Shown in pieces: positions 1 through 5,524 of a stretch of DNA of 7,558 nt (its first letter is position 1; every line of letters begins with the position of its first letter). The translations under genes were made by a program, and so were the position numbers. Source of the stretch: Deltaproteobacteria bacterium (lineage in GTDB: Bacteria; Desulfobacterota; Desulfobacteria; C00003060); NCBI GenBank assembly GCA_030667105.1, contig DAOUWN010000092.1, forward strand, positions 1-7,558, in the 5' to 3' direction. Under the pieces are notes generated by a model. That model had not been told where the DNA came from. It made no database searches and saw only the letters and a list, made by a program, of their open reading frames with translations.

Positions 1-1007
1 AGACATTGGAATATGAGCGGGTAGGGCTGACGTTAAGGGCAGATCTTGTTGCCATGAAATCGCTATCTGGTGATGCCGAAAAGTTTGAGGCCCTGGCCAC
101 AAAGGTAAAAAATGAAACAGACGGTGGCTTGATTCTCATGGCAGAGGACCCGAGCGTCATGGAAAGGGGACTTAAGGCATGCGCAGATCGCAAGCCCCTT
201 ATCTATGCAGCAACCAAGGAAAATGCTGACCACATGGCTGGTCTGGCCAAAGATTTCATCTGCCCCCTGGCTGTAAGAGGCAATAGTCTGGACGAGGTTT
301 CAGAGCTCACGACAAAACTCAGCAAAGATGGCTTGAAAGATCTGGTCATTGACTCAGGGGCACGCGGTGTCAGGAAAGCGTTTGAAGATCAGTTAGTTAT
401 TCGCCGAGGGGCCCTTTTGAAGAAATACAAACCTCTTGCCTTCCCTACGATTACCTTGCCGTGCGAGATGACCGATGATTTCATGAAAGAGACATTGATT
501 GCCTCTATGTTTGTGGCAAAGTATGGCGGCATTATTGTCCTTTCAGACTTGCAGGGACATAGCCTATTCCCGTTACTGCTGGCTCGCATGAATATCTATA
601 CAGACCCGCAACGTCCGATGGCCACTTCTCCGGGCATCTACGAAATCGGCGGGCCGAATGTTGACTCTCCCGTATTGATTACCTGCAACTTTTCTTTGAC
701 CTACTTTATCGTGTCAGGAGAAATCGAAACGAGCCGCGTGCCTGCCTGGCTGGTCGTCGTAGATACCGAGGGGCTCTCCGTGTTGACGGCTTGGGCCGCC
801 GGAAAATTCGTGGGCGATATAGTGGGTGCGTCTTTGAAAAAATGCGGCATTATGGACAAGGTCAGCCACAAAAAAGTCGTGATACCTGGTTATGCTGCCG
901 CCATTTCAGGAGATCTCGAAGAGGAACTTGGAGGCTGGGAAGTGCTCGTAGGACCCAGGGAATCGGCCCACATCCCGGCGTATCTCAAGGAATGGCAGGC
1001 ACTTTAG
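1..1007 (+). CDS. acsC: Corrinoid iron-sulfur protein large subunit (AcsC/CdhE family), 5' partial
   Basis: This is the large (gamma) subunit of the corrinoid iron-sulfur protein, the cytoplasmic methyl carrier of the Wood-Ljungdahl pathway. It takes a methyl group from methyl-H4folate through AcsE and passes it to acetyl-CoA synthase. The reading frame is open to the left edge (first full codon at base 3), so the N-terminus is missing. Family members are about 440-450 residues and about 334 codons are present, so the N-terminal [4Fe-4S] domain lies outside the window. What remains is the TIM-barrel part, with the family-typical stretch SPGIYEIGGPN (627-659) and SVLTAWAAGKF (about 777-810). 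The C-terminal corrinoid-binding domain follows, with VVIPGYAAAISG and GWEVLVGPRE between about 876 and 963. An in-frame TTG at 6 is internal, not a start. acsE begins 24 bases downstream, consistent with one operon. The assignment rests on recalled family motifs. Confidence 0.93.
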   Translation, partial: TLEYERVGLTLRADLVAMKSLSGDAEKFEALATKVKNETDGGLILMAEDPSVMERGLKACADRKPLIYAATKENADHMAGLAKDFICPLAVRGNSLDEVSELTTKLSKDGLKDLVIDSGARGVRKAFEDQLVIRRGALLKKYKPLAFPTITLPCEMTDDFMKETLIASMFVAKYGGIIVLSDLQGHSLFPLLLARMNIYTDPQRPMATSPGIYEIGGPNVDSPVLITCNFSLTYFIVSGEIETSRVPAWLVVVDTEGLSVLTAWAAGKFVGDIVGASLKKCGIMDKVSHKKVVIPGYAAAISGDLEEELGGWEVLVGPRESAHIPAYLKEWQAL

Positions 1008-1021
1008 GCATTTTCCGTTAT

Positions 1022-1027
1022 AGGAGG
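1022..1027 (+). promoter_or_regulatory. Shine-Dalgarno site for acsE
   Basis: AGGAGG, a full-strength ribosome binding site, ends four bases before the ATG at 1032. It supports that start codon and shows efficient independent initiation within the short acsC-acsE gap. Confidence 0.85.
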
Positions 1028-1031
1028 TTAC

Positions 1032-1931
1032 ATGATTCTAATCGGTGAGAACCTGAACGTGATGGTCAAGAAAATCGGGCAAGCCATAAAGGAGAAAAAC
1101 CCGAAGCCCATACAAGAGCTTGCTGTAGCCGAAGCAGAGGCGGGCGTGGATTACATAGACATTAATCTCGGCCCTGCCAGGAAGGGCGGAGAAGAATTGA
1201 TGGAATGGATGGTAAAAGTCGTTCAGGAAGTCGTGGACGTGCCTCTCTATCTTGACACTACCAATGTGAAGGCAATTGAAGCGGGCCTGAAAGTATACAA
1301 AAAGAAACAGGGCAAGGCAGTGATTAACTCTATCATGTGTCGTCCTGAGAGGATGGATGCCCAGGTGCCCCTGGTCACAAAATACGACGCGGGTATGGTT
1401 GCCCTGCTTTGGGGGCCGGAAGGGATGCCCAGAGATGCGGCAGAGCGGGGACTTCTGGCGGCCGACATACTCCAGAGGGCCGCAGAGGCTGGTGTGGCAG
1501 GAGAAGATATCTGGGTCGATCCGATCGTAACGCCTGTGAATGTCCAGCAGAATCAGCTACTGGAATGCAATGAGTTCATGTCAGAGCTCGAAATGATAGC
1601 AGAAGTACTGGCCCCTGGATGCAAGTCAACCTGTGGGCTCTCTAACGTCTCTAACGGAGCGCCTGATCATGTCCGGCCTATCCTGAATCAGACTTATATG
1701 ATCATGCTCGAAAAGCTTGGCATGAAATCGTGTATTGTGGATGCCTTTGATAAGGATCTCCATGAAATCGCTTGGGGAAAACAGCCGGAAATCACTGGTT
1801 TGGTTCATCAAGTGATTGATGGAAATGATCCGGACATGGAAAGTCTTAGCAAGGAAGCTCGGGATTATGTAAAAACAGCAAAGGTGCTTCTGGGGCATTC
1901 CCTGTACACCGATTCATGGCTGGAGCTGTAG
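1032..1931 (+). CDS. acsE: Methyltetrahydrofolate:corrinoid/iron-sulfur protein methyltransferase (AcsE)
   Basis: AcsE transfers the N5-methyl group of methyl-H4folate to the cob(I)amide of the corrinoid iron-sulfur protein, whose large subunit is encoded just upstream. The 299-residue protein is a pterin-binding TIM barrel. The residues known to bind or position the pterin in the Moorella enzyme can be matched: D75 in LYLDTTN, N99 in VINSIM, D163 in WVDPIVTP and N205 in CGLSNVSNG. The N-terminal MILIGENLN is also family-typical. It is longer than the Moorella protein (262 residues by recollection), with the extra length mainly at the C-terminus after about residue 260. The start is fixed by the strong AGGAGG at 1022-1027. 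Co-location with acsC supports the role. A generic dihydropteroate-synthase or MetH-type methyltransferase is the only alternative and fits the context less well. Confidence 0.95.
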   Translation: MILIGENLNVMVKKIGQAIKEKNPKPIQELAVAEAEAGVDYIDINLGPARKGGEELMEWMVKVVQEVVDVPLYLDTTNVKAIEAGLKVYKKKQGKAVINSIMCRPERMDAQVPLVTKYDAGMVALLWGPEGMPRDAAERGLLAADILQRAAEAGVAGEDIWVDPIVTPVNVQQNQLLECNEFMSELEMIAEVLAPGCKSTCGLSNVSNGAPDHVRPILNQTYMIMLEKLGMKSCIVDAFDKDLHEIAWGKQPEITGLVHQVIDGNDPDMESLSKEARDYVKTAKVLLGHSLYTDSWLEL

Positions 1932-1953
1932 CAGACCCCTGTATTAAATCTTG

Positions 1954-1982
1954 TTGACACCTTAGCGGCTCGCGCGTTACTT
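1954..1982 (+). promoter_or_regulatory. Weak candidate promoter in the acsE-fbp spacer
   Basis: The 107-base spacer 1932-2038 is the longest non-coding gap in the window. It contains a perfect -35-like TTGACA at 1954-1959, but the hexamer 17 bases further on (TTACTT, 1977-1982) is a poor -10 match. No clear rho-independent terminator hairpin followed by a T-run was seen in the spacer. The downstream genes may therefore have a promoter of their own or may simply be read through from acsE. Confidence 0.2.
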
Positions 1983-2027
1983 AACCTCACGCCTTTAGTT
2001 TGGTCTTTTGAAACAATCTTTGAAAAA

Positions 2028-2032
2028 AGGAG
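2028..2032 (+). promoter_or_regulatory. Shine-Dalgarno site for the FBPase-like gene
   Basis: AGGAG lies six bases before the ATG at 2039 and supports that start. The surrounding bases are A-rich, which would keep the initiation region unstructured. Confidence 0.75.
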
Positions 2033-2038
2033 TAAAAA

Positions 2039-3049
2039 ATGGCCAAAGGGATAACGGTTACTGAACACATCTTAGCCAAGCAAAAAGAGCTGCCTGATGC
2101 AACCGGTGCTTTTACTGCATTGCTTTCAGAGCTGACAGTGGCAGCAAAGATCATTGCCCAGAAGGTAAACAAGGCAAACCTGACTGAGGATTTGGGGTTC
2201 GTGGGAAGCGAAAGTGCGGATGAAGAGCATTTCCAAAGGCTGGTGGAGTTTGCGAATGCCACTATCATCAATCGCGTCAGTCACATTGGCCATCTATGGT
2301 GCATGGTTTCCAAGAAAGAGACAGACCTGATTCCCATTCCGCCCAAGTACGCAAAAGGAGACTACATGCTGGTCTTCGATCCCATGGGAGGGATTACCAA
2401 TATTGATGTCCATATTGACGTCGGTACGGTTTTTTCGATCCTAAAGAAGCATGAAACGGGGAACCTTAGTGTTATGACGGATGTTTTGCAGCCCGGCCAC
2501 ATGCAGGTTGCAGCAGGCTATTTCATCTATGGTTCGAGCACCATGATGGTTTATACAACGGGAAGAGGCGTTCACGGCTTCACCCTGGACCCAAGGATCG
2601 GTGAGTTTCTTCTCTCTCACGAGAACATTCGCATACCGGAGAAGGGGAAGACATACAGCATCAATGAGGGGAACTACTATTTCTGGGATGAAAGGGTCCA
2701 GAACATTGTTGAATACTTTAAGACGCCGGATATCAAGACGGATCGGCCTTACAGGCTGCGCTACATAGGCTCTTTTGTGGCAGATTTTCACCGAAATCTG
2801 CTGAAGGGGGGTATTCACATGTATCCTGCGGATTCCAAAGATCCTCTAAAACCCCACGGAAAGCTTATGCTCATGTGCGAGGTCAATCCGCTCGGGTTTG
2901 TCGTCGAACAGGCAGGAGGGGCTGCCAGCACTGGCCTTGAAAGGGTCCTTGATGTCCAGCCCCAGCACCTGCACCAGAGGGTGCCTGTCTTTATCGGAAG
3001 TCCTGATGACGTGCATTTGGCTGAGGAGATTTTTCAGGGGAAGAGATAA
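2039..3049 (+). CDS. fbp: Class I fructose-1,6-bisphosphatase homologue with altered metal site (possible pseudoenzyme)
   Basis: The 336-residue protein has the length and collinear motifs of class I fructose-1,6-bisphosphatase, the gluconeogenic enzyme that removes the 1-phosphate of fructose 1,6-bisphosphate. Substrate-site residues are kept: N209 in YSINEGN, R241-Y242 in RYIGS, Y262 in MYPAD, K275 in HGKL, and the metal ligand E281 in CEVNP. The acidic catalytic set is not. Against pig numbering, D74 is V69, E97-E98 are K92-K93 (family SEE, here SKK), and D121 is G117 (family DPLDGSSNID, here DPMGGITNID); only D118 (D114) remains in that loop. The alignment there is gapless to the E. coli sequence as I recall it. 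The frame is intact and the ribosome site is good, so it looks maintained, not decaying. It may be inactive, regulatory, or have a changed activity. It lies between acsE and the formate dehydrogenase genes, nine bases before the next start. Confidence 0.85.
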   Translation: MAKGITVTEHILAKQKELPDATGAFTALLSELTVAAKIIAQKVNKANLTEDLGFVGSESADEEHFQRLVEFANATIINRVSHIGHLWCMVSKKETDLIPIPPKYAKGDYMLVFDPMGGITNIDVHIDVGTVFSILKKHETGNLSVMTDVLQPGHMQVAAGYFIYGSSTMMVYTTGRGVHGFTLDPRIGEFLLSHENIRIPEKGKTYSINEGNYYFWDERVQNIVEYFKTPDIKTDRPYRLRYIGSFVADFHRNLLKGGIHMYPADSKDPLKPHGKLMLMCEVNPLGFVVEQAGGAASTGLERVLDVQPQHLHQRVPVFIGSPDDVHLAEEIFQGKR

Positions 3050-3053
3050 GAGG
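3050..3053 (+). promoter_or_regulatory. Shine-Dalgarno site for the NuoE-like gene
   Basis: GAGG directly follows the TAA of the FBPase-like gene and lies five bases before the ATG at 3059. The two genes are only nine bases apart, so co-transcription and possibly translational coupling are likely. Confidence 0.6.
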
Positions 3054-3058
3054 TCGCC

Positions 3059-3535
3059 ATGGTTGAGGTACGCTTAAGGGAAATCCTTTCGGTTTTTGAG
3101 AAAAAAAAAGGCGCTTTAATCTCCATGCTACAGAGGGTGCAAGAGGAGTACGGTTATTTGCCCCAAGAAGCCTTGGCCGAGATTGCTGGATTTTTGAGGA
3201 TGCCCCCAAGCCACGTCTTCAGCGTCGCTACCTTCTATGCCCACTTCTATCTGACGCGGCGCGGGGATCATCTTGTGAGAGTTTGCCAGGGAACTGCCTG
3301 CCATGTGCGTGGGGCTCGGGACATTTTGGAAACTGCCCAATATCGCCTTGGCATCAAGACCGGCCAGACCACCAAGGATTACAAGTATAGTCTTGAGCGG
3401 GTTGCATGTTTAGGCTCGTGCGCCCTTGCTCCGATCATAGTGGTCGATGATACCGTTTATCCTCAGGTCACTACGAAAAAAGTCGTCGAAATCCTGACCA
3501 ACGATAAAGATGGCGCGGACAAGAAAGAAGAATAA
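3059..3535 (+). CDS. nuoE: NuoE/HydC-like [2Fe-2S] subunit of NAD(P)-linked formate dehydrogenase
   Basis: This small (158-residue) electron-transfer subunit belongs to the 24-kDa NADH dehydrogenase family (NuoE, HydC, HndA). A helical N-terminal part (about 1-65, with the typical YGYLPQEAL and VFSVATFY) leads into a thioredoxin-like fold that holds one [2Fe-2S] cluster. The four ligands are visible as C76-x4-C81 (CQGTAC) and C117-x3-C121 (CLGSC). The C-terminus is a short charged tail. In soluble hydrogenases and formate dehydrogenases this protein partners the flavin subunit, encoded immediately downstream; its TAA overlaps the next ATG by one base (TAATG), a sign of translational coupling. 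No other complex I subunits are present and a formate dehydrogenase follows, so it is probably part of a cytoplasmic formate dehydrogenase, not respiratory complex I. The subunit could equally be named HydC or HylC. Confidence 0.93.
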   Translation: MVEVRLREILSVFEKKKGALISMLQRVQEEYGYLPQEALAEIAGFLRMPPSHVFSVATFYAHFYLTRRGDHLVRVCQGTACHVRGARDILETAQYRLGIKTGQTTKDYKYSLERVACLGSCALAPIIVVDDTVYPQVTTKKVVEILTNDKDGADKKEE

Positions 3536-5430
3536 TGTCACCACGTCAGAAGGCCAAAATAGAAAGGCGTGAAGGTCTAAAGCGTTTTAGAGAATCGCTC
3601 CTCGCCCAGGAGAAGCCAGATGGCAAGAGCGTAGTTGTTTGTTGTGGGACAGGCTGTCTGGCGTCCGGAGGCCAGGATGTGAAAGAGGCCCTTCAGAACG
3701 AGATTAGAGCACAAGGGCCCGATGATGGTATCATTGTCAAAAAGACAGGCTGTCGCGGTTTTTGTGAGTCAGGACCCATCCTGGTTGTTGTCCCCGAGAA
3801 CATATTCTATCACAGCGTAGCCAGAGAGGACATTCCGGAAATAGTCTCTGAGACCTTGCTCAAAGGCCAGACCGTTGAAAGGCTTCTGTATGAAGACGCG
3901 ATCACAGGGGAAAAGTGCGTTCATGAGGCCGACGTTCCTTTCTACAAGAAACAGAGACGAGTTGTACTGAGAAACTGCGGTCATATTGATCCCACCAGCA
4001 TTGAAGACTACATAAAGGTCGACGGCTATCAGGCATTGGCAACCACTATTTTTGAGTCAAGTCCCGAGGAAGTGATAGCCTGCATAAAGGAGTCGGGCCT
4101 CCGGGGACGGGGTGGCGCGGGCTTTCCCACTGGGCTCAAGTGGGAATCATCTCGCAATGCCCCTGGTGAGGAAAAATATATCATTTGCAATGGCGACGAA
4201 GGGGACCCCGGAGCCTTCATGGACCGCAGCGTAATGGAAGGCGATCCCCACAGTATTATCGAGGGGATGATCATTGCAGGCTATGCAGTTGGAGCATGCA
4301 AGGGGATCATATATGTGCGGGCGGAATATCCCCTTGCTGTTCGACATTTGTCCTCTGCCATTGCCCAGGCAACCGACCATGGGCTCTTAGGCCGAAGCAT
4401 TATGGGAAGTGGCTTTGATTTTGAGATTGAGATCGTGAAAGGAGCGGGCGCTTTTGTCTGCGGGGAATCAACGGCCTTGGTGCTCTCGATTGAAGGCAAG
4501 CGTGGCTTTCCAAAACCACTCCCGCGACCTAACACCAGCATCGTAGGGCTCTGGGGCATGCCGACTGTATTGAATAATGTGGAAACTTTTGCCTGTGTGC
4601 CGGCTATCATACTTCAGGGTGCGGCCTGGTTCAGTGGCATAGGCACTGAAGAAAGTAAAGGGACAAAGGTCTTTGCCCTGTCCGGAAATGTAAAGAATAC
4701 TGGTCTTGTAGAAGTTCCTATGGGAACGACCTTGCGAGAGATCATATTTGATATTGGTGGAGGTATAAGAGGAGACAGGAAATTCAAGGCAGTGCAAACC
4801 GGTGGCCCCTCTGGAGGTTGCATCCCCGAGAGTCTCTTGGATCTCCCTGTGGACTATGAATCCTTGGCCAAGGCGGGCTCCATCATGGGTTCTGGCGGAA
4901 TGCTGGTGATGGATGAGAATACATGTATGGTAAATATGGCCCGCTATTTTCTGGACTTTGCCCAAAACGAGTCATGCGGCCAGTGTACATTGTGCAAGTT
5001 GGGCACAAGGCAAATGTTTGAGATACTCTATGATATTACCAAAGGAAGGGGCAGGCCCGACGATATTGAGATCCTTCTGGAGCTGGCTGAGGCTGTGAAA
5101 GGAGGCTCCATATGCGGCCTGGGACAGAGCGTTCCCAATCCGGTGATTTCCACGATTAGGTATTTTAGAGAGGAATACGAGGAGCACATCCACGAAAAGC
5201 GCTGTAAGGCGCTTGTATGCAGGTCTCTCATCTCATACCGTATCAAGGAATACAAATGTAAGGCCTGCATGCTGTGCCTCAAAGCCTGCCCGGCAGATGC
5301 CATTATTGGAGCCAAATGGCAGGTCCATGAAATCGATCAGAGTAAATGCATAAAGTGCGGGGCCTGTATGGAGGTGTGTCCTCCCAAGTTCAGCGCGGTG
5401 GAATGCGTTTCAGGGCAGGGTGGTCATTAG
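3535..5430 (+). CDS. nuoF: NuoF/HydB-like FMN-NAD(P) and iron-sulfur subunit of formate dehydrogenase
   Basis: This 631-residue subunit is the pyridine-nucleotide end of the complex. Domains in order: thioredoxin-like [2Fe-2S] domain (C36, C41, C73, C77); FMN/NAD(P)-binding 51-kDa core (GLRGRGGAGFPTG 188-200, CNGDEGDPGAF 218-228, GAGAFVCGESTAL 303-315); SLBB-like part (about 385-430); a [4Fe-4S] site (C481, C484, C487, C527); and a C-terminal 2x[4Fe-4S] ferredoxin domain (C575, C578, C581, C585 and C605, C608, C611, C615). The added N- and C-terminal domains are the HydB/HndC/HylB layout, not plain NuoF. C464, H551, C557 and C562 resemble a set that, by recollection, binds zinc in electron-bifurcating HydB. 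An unusual point is CGES at 309-312 where NuoF usually has CGEE. The start is set by the one-base overlap with the preceding TAA; only a loose purine-rich ribosome site is present. Confidence 0.94.
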   Translation: MSPRQKAKIERREGLKRFRESLLAQEKPDGKSVVVCCGTGCLASGGQDVKEALQNEIRAQGPDDGIIVKKTGCRGFCESGPILVVVPENIFYHSVAREDIPEIVSETLLKGQTVERLLYEDAITGEKCVHEADVPFYKKQRRVVLRNCGHIDPTSIEDYIKVDGYQALATTIFESSPEEVIACIKESGLRGRGGAGFPTGLKWESSRNAPGEEKYIICNGDEGDPGAFMDRSVMEGDPHSIIEGMIIAGYAVGACKGIIYVRAEYPLAVRHLSSAIAQATDHGLLGRSIMGSGFDFEIEIVKGAGAFVCGESTALVLSIEGKRGFPKPLPRPNTSIVGLWGMPTVLNNVETFACVPAIILQGAAWFSGIGTEESKGTKVFALSGNVKNTGLVEVPMGTTLREIIFDIGGGIRGDRKFKAVQTGGPSGGCIPESLLDLPVDYESLAKAGSIMGSGGMLVMDENTCMVNMARYFLDFAQNESCGQCTLCKLGTRQMFEILYDITKGRGRPDDIEILLELAEAVKGGSICGLGQSVPNPVISTIRYFREEYEEHIHEKRCKALVCRSLISYRIKEYKCKACMLCLKACPADAIIGAKWQVHEIDQSKCIKCGACMEVCPPKFSAVECVSGQGGH

Positions 5431-5524
5431 TCATTAGTAAAACCAATGACGAGCGACTTTCGATTTCGGATTGCGGAATAAGAGAAGATGAAACGAGTAT
5501 CCAGCAACCAATGACTAATGACCA
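5421..5524. repeat. 104-base segment with 15-base perfect inverted ends, miniature-element-like
   Basis: TGGTCATTAGTCATT at 5421-5435 is the exact reverse complement of AATGACTAATGACCA at 5510-5524. Inside are a 10-base direct repeat, AACCAATGAC (5441-5450 and 5506-5515), and a run of three related heptamers, ACTTTCG, ATTTCGG and ATTGCGG (5456-5476). The left arm contains the TAG stop of the flavin-subunit gene and the right arm contains the ATG of the formate dehydrogenase gene. No transposase is encoded. The segment could be a small non-autonomous repeat, or an RNA hairpin joining two cistrons. A second copy elsewhere in the genome would distinguish these and cannot be seen here. Confidence 0.6.

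Noticed and set aside
6..8. In-frame TTG as the start of the first gene
   Set aside because: The frame is open to the window edge and the product would lack the N-terminal [4Fe-4S] domain of AcsC; the gene simply enters from the left.
1932..2038. Rho-independent terminator after acsE
   Set aside because: No G/C-rich hairpin followed by a T-run was found in the spacer; only a weak promoter-like TTGACA is visible.
4468..4965. 165-codon open frame on the - strand
   Set aside because: It is antisense to the core of the flavin-subunit gene and has no recognisable domain or ribosome site.
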